Positions 24,666 through 37,947 are shown, counted from the first letter of the stretch. The stretch is DNA of 64,000 bases from Hydractinia symbiolongicarpus (GCF_029227915.1 NC_079877.1:15238851-15302850), one strand, 5' to 3'. The notes: generated from the sequence alone by a model not told the origin. Numbers and translations are program-made.

Positions 24666-24959
24666 ATGAAGAAAACATTATTTTTTTTAGCAATGGCAGG
24701 TTGCATTACTAATATTTTTAGATTCTTTATATGCTACCAAACATTTTTTACTAAAAAACTTATATTTGGTAAGCTTTTTTTAAAAAGTTACAGCAACTTG
24801 AATTCTCTATAGGCACAAAAGCTAGAGCATTTTTTAGGTTATATTACACATTACAAATTGTGTGCAAGGACTATCAGAAGTGCTACTGACCACCTACCGC
24901 CCATCACCGATCACACAATACGCCCGTCACCCTAAACGCCCACTGATCGATACGCCAAC

Positions 24960-26345
24960 CGCCCTAATACAAAGCGAAAAAAACCACATGTACCACCTGC
25001 CGCAGTCACAAGTTTTCCTATAGTGACAGCTGTCGCTCAGTGTGTCGCGAATTGTAAGTAGATATATATGCTCGTGCATTAACATAATACGAAAACGAAA
25101 AAAATAAAATGTAGAGGCCACGACGGTAGCAAGTTTACCTAAAGTAGCTGCTGACGCTCAGTGTTTACCATATTGTAACGAAATACCGTTCAAAAGATGT
25201 TAACACCGCGCTTTAATGTCGAAAGGTGGAAAATTGTACTGTATAATAAGAGGATCGTAGTGCAAGTGTGTAATTGGTATGCCCTCGGCAAATTGGTAGA
25301 ATTTGTATCTGAGGTTCTTGGTAGTGCAAACGACGGTAAAGGCAAATACTATGTGCGTATATCTCAATTGAAATAGTATATGCGATATGTGTGAATGTAA
25401 TAACGTTTTATGTTGCTTTTATGCATTGGAATGATGTTTAACATATAATTTAAAAATACATTTTACTATTATATCTTTTCGATATCATAACAAGTTCCTG
25501 AAGGATTTCATTTGTCCGTACGGAGAGGCATATGACGACAATTTCCTATCTGACGACGTTTTCAAAGCTCGTTTGAAAACTTAGTCATGTGAATTCTTAT
25601 GTAGACCAAGCGTTGCATTATCAGAAGCAGCGTCAATATCTCCACAACAAAATATCCGCTTTTGCCGATGCGAATTTAATAAATATAATAAATACAAAAA
25701 AGTTTTTGGAACAATGTACTTTGTATGTTTGATTCCCATAATAATGTTTTCTTAATGATCATGATTATTGCGCTGGGCCAATATTATTAAAATATACATT
25801 ACTGAATGAACTTTATTCAATGTATAAGGGCACATAGATTCGATGTTGAACTTAATATAAACAATTTAATTACATTATCACAATAATTTACGAGAGTGTA
25901 GCTTTAAGAAAGCGGTTTACACACAAAGTGTACATACAGTGACGGCTGACGCTCAGTGCATCGCCGATTGTAATACAATACCGTGCTGTGACAAAAACCA
26001 TGAAGCTACATACCATCGCAGTTGTCAAGTTTCCTAATACCGTGCTGTGGCAAAGAACAAGAAGTCACACACCATCGCAGTTGTAAGGTTTCCTACAGTA
26101 ACACCTGACACACCGTGTGTCACCAGTTGCCACACATTACCGTAGGGTTTCCCATGGCTCACACACAGTTACAATGTATCAGACAGTAACAGCCGACGCA
26201 ACGTGTGTCAGCAGCCGTGCCACAATACCGTATGGTGTCACGTCGCATCAGTGACATGCTTACCTTCACTGACAGCTGACGCTTACATCTGTCTTGCGAC
26301 GAAAGCTGTTACAAGGTCACCCAAAGTAACAGGTGCCGCCTGTCA
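24960..26345. repeat. Diverged satellite-like region
   Basis: Blocks such as GACGCTCAGTG, CGATTGTAATACAATACCGT and CACACCATCGCAGTTGT followed by GTTTCCTA recur in varied forms near 24990, 25130, 25930, 26000 and 26060. The 26.1-26.35 kb part is unusually GC-rich for the region. No gene is supported. Confidence 0.45.
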
Positions 26346-26432
26346 CCATGTAGCTGCCCGTCGTTTCGCAGTCAAGCCTGGGGCGGGTCTGGCGGGTTAC
26401 GGTCGCGATGGTCCACGCCAGAGAGACTGAGT

Positions 26433-26600
26433 TTTGACCCCGTTGCCGGAAAAGTCAATTTATTCACGACGACTGGGAAAACTCCACCCAACACCTTCGC
26501 TGAAACAAGGCTATCGTTTACCCTTTGTTGAAATACCCAAACCATTCATGGCAAAAACAACCTTTTTAGCCTAAAGGAGTCTTCATTGTGTACAAAATTT
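26433..26600 (+). pseudogene. Second DIRS pol fragment
   Basis: GTTGCCGGAAAAGTCA, then GACTGGGAAAACTC, then CCCTTTGTTGAAATACCCAA match 21915-22085 with few changes. It is truncated and directly abuts the 25-bp minisatellite. Confidence 0.8.
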
Positions 26601-26612
26601 CTTCTTGCTTTC

Positions 26613-26872
26613 TCTGAAACAAGGTAGCCGATTGTTGGCTGAAACGAGATAGCCGATTGTTGGCTGAAACGAGATAGCCGATTGTTGGCTGACCGAAATA
26701 ACAGATTGTTGGCTGAAACGAGATAACGGGTTGTTGGCTGAAACCAGACAGCGGATTGTTGGCTGAAACGAGATAGAGGATTGTTGGCTGAAACGTTATA
26801 GCGGATTGTTCGCTAAAACGAGATAGCCGAATGTTGAATAAAACGAGATAGCGATTGTTCAGTTAAATGAGA
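26613..26872. repeat. 25-bp minisatellite, about 10 units
   Basis: Unit GCTGAAACGAGATAGCCGAT TGTTG, with variants (GCGG for GCCG). The first unit CTGAAACAAGGTAGCCG resembles CTGAAACAAGGCTATCG in the adjacent DIRS fragment at about 26502. Confidence 0.9.
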
Positions 26873-27570
26873 AAACAAATAACAGGTAAGAAACTATAAC
26901 TTTTTAATTTATTATAATCACTAGATTTGCTGTACGTCGGAGTGTTTAAATATTTTGGAAAGCAATAGGGATATAAAATTGGCAGGCAGTGCAAAGGATT
27001 CACCAGGTCTATTAGATGCTGCTTTTGTCGACAAAACATCGTAGAAGCATTGGTTCAGTTTGACAAAGCAAATTGATGAAATTAAAGAATAACCAGCCGA
27101 TCTATTGTATCTTGCAATTTATATAAGTCATCTTGTTAAGGAAGGAAGCAGAAAATGATTTCTTTTTTGGACATACTATGGCATAAGATGGGCTAACTTT
27201 AAAGCAGGTTTTGAAAGTCCAGGCCCGTTTGTCAAGCTGACATTTAAAAGGTCGGAAAGGCTTATTGCACAAAAATACCGTGTATCCGTCGACGCTCGAC
27301 GTATGAAAAATACCACCGTTCCTAAAAAGCAGTTGTTTCATTAGTAAAGAGGAGATGTGAAGGAAGAAAAGTCTCAAACAATAATGTTGTTGCATTGACA
27401 CTTAAAGGTGCAGGTAATTGCATTACATTATAAAACACAGCATCATCCAAAACTTGTCTGATTACTATCGATATATTCCTTTTTAGTTAAGTAGCAAAAC
27501 ATAACCTAAGGTGGAGCGAAAGTTAAAAATCAACTTGGTAACGATAACACACGCACAAAAATAAAGTTTC
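26873..27570. other. Non-coding stretch
   Basis: Only short open frames with no recognisable domain. Confidence 0.4.
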
Positions 27571-27574
27571 CAGG

Positions 27575-28300
27575 ATGAAAAGCGGATTCCCGCCCCCCAC
27601 CCAACCCCCTTAATAACTTCTCATAGGCTTGTGCAAATTGAATCAAACTTGGCACACTTATAGTACGTCACAAAAGGAACAAAATGGCGGCAATAAATTT
27701 TTGCTTTTGTCCGCAAATTTTCTGTGACGTCATCAAAAGCTCAAAATTTCTTCATAATGCCACCGTCTGCTTAAAATTGAAAATTCAAAATTCAATTACT
27801 TTAGTTCTGTAGCGAATTTTCGCATTCTGTTTAAAGTTTCTGAGAGCTAAATAAAACTTATTTAACATATGTTCCGCTTTTTACATAGATCGCATGAAAA
27901 GTTGCCAAAAACTGCTGGAAAATCCGTTTTTTCTGATTTTTGAGTAAAATACGACAAAATCGGGAAATCGGATTAGTCACGTGTTTAAAATATGGAAAAT
28001 GATTTTTCTTGATGAAACAAAGTTGTGTTATAAGTTTCAAGTTCTAAGGATAATCCTAACAAGAGTTATTATATTTTCCCAATTATAAAGGTTTCATAGA
28101 AATTTTTAGGGGTAGTTTCGAGCAACAGCCAATATCAAAGCCTCTGATGGGCATAGGACCTAAAAATCTGGCATGTAGGTGTCTAATGGATAAATACTTA
28201 AACTCAGTAAGTATCATAGCCATGCAACGTAGTGCTAAGGAGTTATTAAGAAAAAACCGTCCCCCCCGGACCGAATAAGGTTAGAATGTATATATGGCCA
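27575..28300. repeat. Dispersed-repeat-like block
   Basis: Contains CCCGCCCCCCACCCAACCCC at one side, a CCCCCCCGGACC block at the other (about 28260), and TGTGACGTCATCAAAAGCTC inside. This style of block is typical of high-copy non-coding cnidarian repeats (from recall). No frame is conserved. Confidence 0.4.
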
Positions 28301-29421
28301 AAACTGAAACATTCCCTAAAATGCAGAAACGCATAGAAAATAGATATTGCGCAAATACAAAGCATTTATAAGAAATAAAGGTCAAAAAGGGTTCTTTGAA
28401 ATAGCTACCACCACACATATTTCATAGAAGAGCCTTTATCCAATATGCAGTTCCGCACTTTTAATTAAAAGAAAACATCTTCTCCTACGCGTGACTGATC
28501 ACAACAGAATCAGTAAAATTAAATCGCATTTGCCATTTCAACTTGAATATTTCGTCTGTGAATAGCACTGCAACGTACCTACAACAAAATAAATTAAAAA
28601 TAAATTAAATAAACAACAAAGTTTGTTTTAGATTAATTTTCTTCAGATTTTATAGCCTGGTTTGTTCATAACGAAAACTTTAACTAGGGTTATATGTCTC
28701 AATACCAACCATACTTTCATTCTCGCCTTTCTAACAAAAAAATACAGCAAATGATTCTTATGGCCTTATATTTGGCTGAACCACCAGACAAATATCTTTT
28801 CTCCTTTTCCGACAAAGTCCACCTCAGATCATTTTTCTTGTTAACAGATCTTAAAATTAGAAAATCTCTACCACCTACCTTCGAAACACCCAGTGCATAT
28901 TTGTGATATGTCGCAGCTCCACCTTTTGATCCGGATTGTACGTAAGACGATCTTCTGCAAAATATTTCAGAACCTAAGCGCCTCCTAAGATACTGTGGAA
29001 CAAAACTCTTCTTCGTAAGGCCATCGACACAAGTGGCTGCGTCTTCTGAGTTCTTCGTAACTTCCAGTACAGAGAGGGAAATTCATCCCAACAGCCGATA
29101 CAATATACCTCTATTCAAGATTGTATATTATTGGGCCTTAGCAAACCGCATTTATTTCAGATTGCAGCCATTATGTTATTAGCCATTATGCCCCCCCCCC
29201 CTAGGTGGTGATGGGAAAATAAAAGGGGGGGGGGGATTACGACAAGACGAGAATGAAGATATGGCTATACGCTTTCATGCTCAGAATAGCGTATGCATGG
29301 CATGCCAATCTCAAGAAGAATCAGATTTGTACCCAGGGGACGTCCGGTCGCATAGAGTAAGCTAATATTCTTGTTGCCACTTGCAAATCTGCAAGGGTAC
29401 CATGGCGAAAAAAATACAGGC
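28301..29421. other. Non-coding stretch with C and G homopolymers
   Basis: No gene seen. A 13-C run near 29190 and a 12-G run near 29225 lie about 30 bp apart and could pair. Confidence 0.4.
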
Positions 29422-29499
29422 TCTTCTAACTCACTTACAACACGTTTCCGTAGAGCTCGCAGGCCAAATTGGAAACACTCAGAAAATCCAAACGACGCT
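29422..29499. repeat. 78-bp direct repeat, left copy
   Basis: CTCTTCTAACTCACTTACAA through AATCCAAACGAC is repeated almost exactly at 33064-33141, bracketing the two 1,659-bp tandem units. Confidence 0.85.
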
Positions 29500-29717
29500 T
29501 TAACTTCCTTCGAAGTTTTTAAGACGGGGAAAGCCCGATATAAAGTTGAACAGGCTGGAGACTGTTTTAGCAATCAAAATATGCATAATAAAAGATTTCG
29601 TACGTTTGTGTTCAAACAAGATCGTTGTTAGGCTGCAAGGCATAAAGAGTTGTGCTATGCACAGCTTTCTTCGTTTCATACCGAATTTCTGGAGTTGTCA
29701 AAACTTTGTGCATTGAG

Positions 29718-31376
29718 GATTTATAGCTTACTAGTCGTTAGCCCATGGAAAAATCCACAGGTTCGCTTGTCCTTTTTATACCGCATTGCGTGCGTCTCGT
29801 TACTTGCGCAGCTAAGCTACCATTTTGCGTGACAGACAGACGGACAGACGTATACTGGTATTATAATATAGATAATATATTCGAGGTTCCTTCAGATATG
29901 AGCAACGTGACGTTCAAATGAAACCTAGATTTAGCATAAAAGATTGTGGAGTTGCGCATTAGCAAGGTCTAAACAAATCTACTGAACTAGGTCAGAGAGC
30001 AGTGGCATGTCATCAAGGACCGTTATGTGTTGCTTACCAGACTTACAAATCCTTTAGATAGAAAGCAGGCATTTAACCTGACTCTGTTAGAATTTTTTTT
30101 AAGAGTCTATCTAGTCTATAGGTCTTTTTACTCGCGAACGCAACTGTCTTTTTTTGTTTCTCATCACTACAGATTGTACTAGATACAAATTCAAGTTATC
30201 TCCGAGTAGTTACTGGGTACTCTTCGGTTTGATATGTGACTTTTTGTCACGCTGATGGATCAATACAATATCTTAATAATCTCAATATATACAATATCTA
30301 CATCACTTGTTTACGCTGTCATATGACTTGTTGTAAGGCATGTAACGGAAGCCAAAGTGTTGCATTTTGGTGGGCTTTGTCATATTGAACCGCGGATAAT
30401 GTATCAGTTTAGGGCCACTATTCCATAGCTAATTGGCGAGCAGACCAAGGCACTTGGCTACTTTTACTGAATAATTTTATTGCTTTTCGATCCATCCAGA
30501 GATTCTCGGGTTGATAGAGGATGTGGCTTAAATTTTTATGATTCGTCTTGAGGAACAGTATGTTCTGTATCCTCTATTTATTATACGTTAAATACAAGGC
30601 CGATATGCTTTTGTGAACTGTACATATCTGTACACGGCGCAGGTTAGAAGTTTTATAGGTATAACAATGCATGCGACCTCACCGCATTTCGAAATTCTTG
30701 ATTAATGGTAATAGTCGAAGAATTAGCAGTTCGGTTGATTCTCGTTTTTTAGAGGTCTCGATATCCTATTTCAACCCCTGTAGACCTATCCCCGCGTGTT
30801 CTTTGCGTTGAATTTTGCTGTTGTGCCAATTGATTTTAGACTTTTAACATGTTCTTTTAATTATAACCCTTGATGTTATTTCAAGTCAGTACTTTTTAGA
30901 CTTCCTTAAAAGGCGTATATTAAACAGGATGCTTGTTGATAGCAGTAGTTACATCGACTATAATATACGTTCTGTTTGACTATTCAATAATAAATAAACT
31001 GCTTTGATGTGTATTTTCGTTCTTCTGGTCCGCGATTTCTTTTACATGTCATGTTAAATAGTTTGTTTTTAAGACATAAAGTAAACCCTGAAGTTAAGGC
31101 TCTTTCAACCAACCCTTGTTTCCAGTGATTTTGCATCTTTGTTATGAGAGAACTTAAAAAACGCAAAATTCCTTTGAACGGGGATGCTTTCTGCCATATC
31201 ACGTAAGGGTGTGTTTTGAATTAGGTAACGCCAGACGTCAAAAAATGAAATTCGCATAAAACGATAAGTTAACTCATTTTCAAAGATTATAGACATTATA
31301 TTTTTTGGTTTTCAGCGTAATTTGTTAATTGTACGCATTCGTTTTATATCAAAAATGTAAAAAATCTATTTAATTT
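29718..31376. repeat. 1,659-bp tandem duplication, unit 1
   Basis: Starts GATTTATAGCTTACTAGTCG. Every comparison made by eye with unit 2 (31377-33035) is identical at an offset of 1,659. It contains no recognised gene; its last 150 bp carry the dispersed repeat also found at 68-177. Confidence 0.9.
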
Positions 31377-33035
31377 GATTTATAGCTTACTAGTCGTTAG
31401 CCCATGGAAAAATCCACAGGTTCGCTTGTCCTTTTTATACCGCATTGCGTGCGTCTCGTTACTTGCGCAGCTAAGCTACCATTTTGCGTGACAGACAGAC
31501 GGACAGACGTATACTGGTATTATAATATAGATAATATATTCGAGGTTCCTTCAGATATGAGCAACGTGACGTTCAAATGAAACCTAGATTTAGCATAAAA
31601 GATTGTGGAGTTGCGCATTAGCAAGGTCTAAACAAATCTACTGAACTAGGTCAGAGAGCAGTGGCATGTCATCAAGGACCGTTATGTGTTGCTTACCAGA
31701 CTTACAAATCCTTTAGATAGAAAGCAGGCATTTAACCTGACTCTGTTAGAATTTTTTTTAAGAGTCTATCTAGTCTATAGGTCTTTTTACTCGCGAACGC
31801 AACTGTCTTTTTTTGTTTCTCATCACTACAGATTGTACTAGATACAAATTCAAGTTATCTCCGAGTAGTTACTGGGTACTCTTCGGTTTGATATGTGACT
31901 TTTTGTCACGCTGATGGATCAATACAATATCTTAATAATCTCAATATATACAATATCTACATCACTTGTTTACGCTGTCATATGACTTGTTGTAAGGCAT
32001 GTAACGGAAGCCAAAGTGTTGCATTTTGGTGGGCTTTGTCATATTGAACCGCGGATAATGTATCAGTTTAGGGCCACTATTCCATAGCTAATTGGCGAGC
32101 AGACCAAGGCACTTGGCTACTTTTACTGAATAATTTTATTGCTTTTCGATCCATCCAGAGATTCTCGGGTTGATAGAGGATGTGGCTTAAATTTTTATGA
32201 TTCGTCTTGAGGAACAGTATGTTCTGTATCCTCTATTTATTATACGTTAAATACAAGGCCGATATGCTTTTGTGAACTGTACATATCTGTACACGGCGCA
32301 GGTTAGAAGTTTTATAGGTATAACAATGCATGCGACCTCACCGCATTTCGAAATTCTTGATTAATGGTAATAGTCGAAGAATTAGCAGTTCGGTTGATTC
32401 TCGTTTTTTAGAGGTCTCGATATCCTATTTCAACCCCTGTAGACCTATCCCCGCGTGTTCTTTGCGTTGAATTTTGCTGTTGTGCCAATTGATTTTAGAC
32501 TTTTAACATGTTCTTTTAATTATAACCCTTGATGTTATTTCAAGTCAGTACTTTTTAGACTTCCTTAAAAGGCGTATATTAAACAGGATGCTTGTTGATA
32601 GCAGTAGTTACATCGACTATAATATACGTTCTGTTTGACTATTCAATAATAAATAAACTGCTTTGATGTGTATTTTCGTTCTTCTGGTCCGCGATTTCTT
32701 TTACATGTCATGTTAAATAGTTTGTTTTTAAGACATAAAGTAAACCCTGAAGTTAAGGCTCTTTCAACCAACCCTTGTTTCCAGTGATTTTGCATCTTTG
32801 TTATGAGAGAACTTAAAAAACGCAAAATTCCTTTGAACGGGGATGCTTTCTGCCATATCACGTAAGGGTGTGTTTTGAATTAGGTAACGCCAGACGTCAA
32901 AAAATGAAATTCGCATAAAACGATAAGTTAACTCATTTTCAAAGATTATAGACATTATATTTTTTGGTTTTCAGCGTAATTTGTTAATTGTACGCATTCG
33001 TTTTATATCAAAAATGTAAAAAATCTATTTAATTT
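31377..33035. repeat. 1,659-bp tandem duplication, unit 2
   Basis: Direct continuation of unit 1 with no spacer. It is followed after about 28 bp by the right copy of the 78-bp repeat. Near-identity means a very recent duplication or an assembly artefact. Confidence 0.9.
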
Positions 33036-33063
33036 GAATTCAATCGAAGAGTTTACCTTTAGC

Positions 33064-33141
33064 CTCTTCTAACTCACTTACAACACGTTTCCGTAGAGCT
33101 CGCAGGCCAAATTGGAAACACTCAGAAAATCCAAACGACAC
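33064..33141. repeat. 78-bp direct repeat, right copy
   Basis: Match to 29422-29499 in the same orientation; the sequences diverge on both sides. Confidence 0.85.
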
Positions 33142-33299
33142 AGTCTTCTTCTAATAAATTGCAAGGAAGATTACAAAAAGAAATAGGAGACATTAAAAAG
33201 AAAATGGAAACAAAAAGAAACGACATTGTGTGCTTAAACAAACAGGAAATAATTATACAACTATAACATCAGTAGTTCGTTTAAGTCAAACAATAATTC

Positions 33300-33608
33300 G
33301 AGAAGCAAGGAATGGGTTGTCAATTCCATGATAAACTTTTTTAGCTTTCTCTACGGCTCCAGTGATACCTGCTGCTTTACCAAAACCAAATTAACACGCC
33401 CTTAAAAGTACTGGTGCATCGCAAAGATCCACTGGGCATGTAATGGTTTGACATGTGACAAACTCAGGGAAATGTCTACGCCTGCTAGAGCTTTGCCTTC
33501 GTTAAGCTGGTTTGTAACCTTTTCAGCATGCCACATGTTATACTTGTCTTTGATAAAACACTTAGCTGGGTTGGTGACTGTAATATTAAGTGGCTTTTCT
33601 GTCTTCAA
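33300..33608 (-). pseudogene. Transposon-associated protein remnant
   Basis: Minus-strand frames read DISLSLSHVKPLHAQWIFAM and, after a frame change, GFGKAAGITGAVEKAKKVYH. The KPLHAxW...KAAGIT module ends many multicopy cnidarian proteins linked to transposons (from recall). A short related piece, ILRAGWKAAGITD, is at about 59940-60000. A stop and a shift break it. Confidence 0.45.
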
Positions 33609-34129
33609 GGGGCTACTACGTTTTCAAAAATACGTCCTGGACGAATGCATTGGGAAAAAGTTATAATGTAAGGAAACAAATAAATCGTCACTCGAAATTG
33701 ATCTTATCATGTGCTATCAAAATTTAAAACCGATTCTTTGACAATCTTGTAACTGTTGGACATAATTCCCGTGAAACATCACGTCATATTTATTACTTTA
33801 TTAAGAGTGAAGGCGGAACAGTTAATGGTCATGTAAAGACTTCAACGTACAGACCATTTGCCTATACCATCTGTTGGCTTAGAAATCCCACTACTGCTAA
33901 CATGTACGTGCAACGAAGAAAAAACCTTAGATATGATGGATGACCTCATAAACAGCCTTTACAATTGGAACTACACTGGATTAGTTAAAGAAAATCAGGA
34001 AGAGAATGACAGTGACACAGATGCTGACTTTACAATTAGCGCAAGGAACGACATTTTAGATTTTTTTTCTTATTCTCGTAGTTGTTTTTGTATGAAAAAC
34101 AGACATAGATAAATAAAAAAAATGTTACA
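33609..34129. other. Spacer left of the Polinton
   Basis: One plus-strand 84-codon frame at 33858-34112, acidic in the middle, is unrecognised. No other support. Confidence 0.3.
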
Positions 34130-34136
34130 CAAAACA

Positions 34137-34173
34137 CCGTTGATAATCAGCAAAAATCCACTGATCATCAACG
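34137..34173. repeat. Imperfect inverted repeat near the left limit
   Basis: CGTTGATAATCAG and CTGATCATCAACG are reverse complements with one mismatch, separated by about 11 bp. It may be a hairpin near the element's left end. Confidence 0.5.
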
Positions 34174-34348
34174 CATGCGCAGTAACATCAATGCTATCAT
34201 ACTCAAATGGAGTAAAGTCCCCATCATGCGGTGTTAAGTCATAGAATTCAAGGGTAAGTCCTTATCATACAAAAAATGAGTAGAAAGGGGAATTCCCAGC
34301 CCGCTCTGTAATCTTTGGACTTTGCTAAAATGTGTATATAAGAAAGGG

Positions 34349-34590
34349 ATGAGTTGGCTTAAAAATGCCATCAGCATACTATATAGCACCGTGTCGGCAC
34401 CAGTGGCAGCAACCCGCGACGCTCTTGCCGATCGACTACAGAATGTGCGGGATACCGTGGTGTTCTATTACAACAAGGCAAAGGAACAAATTTCGGGACG
34501 CTTCACGATGAGATTGAACAGGAGGCAAGGGAGGACTATACGAAGGACATCCTTGGGGGGCGATATAAAGATGCTGGAAGACGGAAATAG
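34349..34590 (+). pseudogene. Polinton conserved small protein, frameshifted
   Basis: The ATG at 34349 starts MSWLKNAISILYSTVSAPVA, then ATRDALADRLQNVRDTV. The coding signal moves to another frame near 34490 (EIEQEAREDYTKDILGGRYK) and ends at a stop just before the polymerase. A short amphipathic, Ala/Arg-rich protein of this kind precedes the polymerase in other Polintons (from recall); its function is unknown. Confidence 0.55.
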
Positions 34591-34599
34591 GATCAAGAC

Positions 34600-37500
34600 A
34601 TGGAGGTTCAACAAGCATCTAACCAACCCCAAAAGGACGCAATCATGCGAAAAATTGAAACCCACATAGAAATGTGCGTTAAGGTTGTATACAGCTTCAG
34701 CTGTGGTATTTACAAGGATGGGTGCGATGTGTCTGATTACTACAAAACTAAGAGCTCCAGGTTACTATCAAGTATCGCCGAAATCGAAGCGTTCATAGAA
34801 GAATGCGAGGTGAAGCGCCTCGATCTGGAGGATCACGAGTTCTTGATCAGGGCTTATTTACCACCTGTTAGGACCACAGAGACCCCGGGAGCGTATGAAG
34901 GCAAAATTCTCTTCGTTCACGTACAGATTAAGGTGATAAGTACGCGTGACCCCCTCTTGGGATGTGGCCCTCTCCCGGGCTGGCTGCAAAACAAGAGGTG
35001 CATCTACGACATGGTTGGGGAAAAAGAACGAACAGACAACCTATGTTTCTGGAGATGCCTAGGTGTGATGAAGAGGGCCCACGTGGCACGTCAGGAACAG
35101 CACGTCTAACGAAAACAGCTCTCACATTAGCTCGAAAGCACTATGGGGACCGAAGCTAAAGCGTAGAGATGTGCGCCCTACGAGGCTGGTGGATCTGGAG
35201 GGCGTTGCCAAACAATTCAAGATCAACATCAGAATATTTGAGCCCAAGGCAAACTCTGAGAAAGCACCATGGCGACTTGTCTATGGTCAAAAGCAGTACA
35301 AAAAGGGTTTGGCCACCACTATCAATCTTGGTATGCTGGACGGGCACTGTTTTTACATCAAAGGTTTAGATGTGCTGTCCCGGCACTGGCAATGCGAGGT
35401 ATGCCGCCAAGTTTTTACCAAGGTTTGGAATTTCACGCAGCATAAGGGGAACGAATCCGAGGGTGTCAACACGACGCTTATCTGCAAAGGGGGGAAGGTC
35501 AAACGTATGCCGAGCAGGGCCGAGAAGGTCTTATACAATGAGGGTTTTAGCTATGATGCATCAAAATGGATAGAATACATGTCAAAACAAACCGGAACAC
35601 ATATTCTTCATGCCCTATGTGATCATGGTGGTAAACGTGTTATCGACTCGACGTTCATCGAGCACGAAAATCCCAAGGTCTTGGTTTAACAGTTTGCGGG
35701 GGAGCTGGAAAGCAGGCATGCCCTGATTGTGAAGGAGGTCGAGAGAATGTACCCGAAGCCTGACGACTTTGACATGCTATCCAAAAAGAACCAGGAGTTT
35801 TAGAACGAATGGGTAGGCCAAGTATCTGTAATAGGGTTTAATTCTGGCAAGTACGACATCAACTTGATCAAGCGGTATTTTGTCGAAGATATCGCGCAAG
35901 GCGATAAGATCAAGGTGGCGAAAAAAGATAACGACTACATGTTCCTCACCACCTCGAGGTTTAAATTTCTCGACATCAAAAATTTACTTGCTCCTGGTCT
36001 AAGCTATTACCGTTGGTGCAACTCGTTGGAATGTAAGCTTCAAAAGCTCGTGTTTCCATATGAATGGTTGACGAGTCACGACAAGTTGAACCATGTTGGG
36101 CCTGTGGCTCACGAGGACTTTTATAGCCGCATAAGTGGGAGAAACACATTATCTGGCGGGGAGTACGAGACATTCCGCGCTGAGTTTTACAAGCGAGGCT
36201 GCGCCAGTACAACCTAGCCGATATGGAACTATTCATTGAAGCCGTGGACAGGACGAGGTTGCAGTATTATGGGGATGAAATCGATATTTTGAAGGACGCA
36301 GTAAGTATCCCGGGTGTATCAATGCGCAAAGTTCTGAACAAGTCCCTACGATTGAACCCTAAGCTAGAGCTATACGCTCCCGGAGACCCATGCAGGCATA
36401 GGTGCAAGGACTTTTCCTACACCAATAGTTGCAAGAGTTGTAAACAGGTACAGATAGCATGGGAAGAATGCACGAGGAATGAGGCCTACCACCTTTTGCG
36501 GACGGGGATGGTGGGCGGTCCCGCGATCGTATTCTGTAGATACCACGAACGAGACGTGACGGGTATCAGATCTCACGTGTACATCGAGCCTCACAAGTGT
36601 AGGACCATTCCAGGGTACTACGCAAACATGCTCTACTCGGATACCTTGATGCAAGACTTTCCTTGTGGGAAGGAACAGTTGATCATGGTGGCCACACTGA
36701 CATCAGCACATAACTTAGAGCTACTGGCGCAAGGTGTGGTGGATGAGTCGTTGTTTGGGTTTGCCCAGGTTGATATTGAAGTACCTGAGCACCTGCGCGA
36801 AAGGTTTAGTGAAATGGCTCCCATGTTTGTCGTCAAGGAGATACCTGATGATTAAATCCCCGAGCACATGCACGAATACTTAAAAACTACGGGCCGCAAG
36901 CGTGTTCCAGGTACACGTAAGCTTCTAAGGTTGCTAAAGGCAGAAAAAATCCTACTGTATACCCCTGTGCTAAAATAGTACCTTGATCATGGGCTGAAAG
37001 TGACTGCATTTTACCAGTTTCTCAAGTATGCCAGAGGTAGGCCCTTTGAATGGTTCCTGGAAGAGATTGCTGATGCACGACGACAGGCTGATAAAGACCC
37101 CGACAAGCGTATTGCCGGAGATACATCAAAGTTGAAAGGCAACTCGTTCTACGGCAAGATGATTGAGGACCTGGCGAGGCACGCAAATACCACGTTTACG
37201 AGGGATGAAAAGGAGGTTGATGCTGCCCTGCGAAGCTTGTACCTAGAGTACCTTGAAGAGATTGGAGATGCTTACAAGCTGAGAAGAGGCAAACACAAAT
37301 GTAGTATCGATAGAGCCTACCAATGTGGTATCGCGCTATATCAACTAGTCAAGATTCGGATGTTGGAATTCTATTACGATTTTCTGGACAAGTATGTGGA
37401 TCGTCGAGACTTTGAGTACATCTACATGGACACTGACAGTGCGTATTTTGCCATCTCTGGGGAAGAGTTGAGAGATGCCGTTCGCCCCGAACTGGTTGAC

Positions 37501-37947
37501 GAGTATGATGAGGACGTGAAAAATTGGCTCGTCACCGATAATTACTCAAGTCGGACGGGAAGGTTATTCAAAGCGGAATTCATTGGGTTTCGGATGATTG
37601 CCCTAACAAGCAAGTGTTATTTTGTGGAGGGCAAAGCTGGTACAAAATTTTCATGTAAGGGCATGTCAAAATACTGTGACCTGGAGTAGATACATGAGTG
37701 CGCTGTAGGTGGTATGGACAGGGCTAAAAACGTGGACTTTAAGGTACATGAGCAGTGTATTATCACGTACAAACAGAACAAACTTGTCTTCTCGGCGTTT
37801 TATGACAAAAGAGTTGTGCACGATGACGGCGTGCATACCTTTCCACTTGTTTTTAAATTACTAAATGGACATATGTCTATTAATCGCTGTAACTTTACCG
37901 TATACCCTAATAGCGTTTTATTTTTTTTCGATACAAAAAGTTACTAA
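34600..37947 (+). pseudogene. Protein-primed family B DNA polymerase, broken
   Basis: This would replicate the element by protein priming. The N-terminal part (34600-35109) has LLGCGPLPGWLQNKRCIYD and an NLCFWRCL block. Next come a zinc-finger-like CEVCRQVFTKVWNFTQH, an exonuclease region (IGFNSGKYDINLIKRYF; FPYEWL), and the palm. Motif B KLKGNSFYGK and motif C YMDTDSAYF are intact. Motif A reads GYYANMLY, with Tyr at 36616-36618 where the family has the catalytic Asp. The gene uses three frames, with shifts at about 35110-35170 and 36200. In-frame stops lie at 35687, 35801, 36853, 36976 and 37687. The ATG at 34600 fits the N-terminus of relatives. It is certainly inactive as it stands. Confidence 0.85.
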
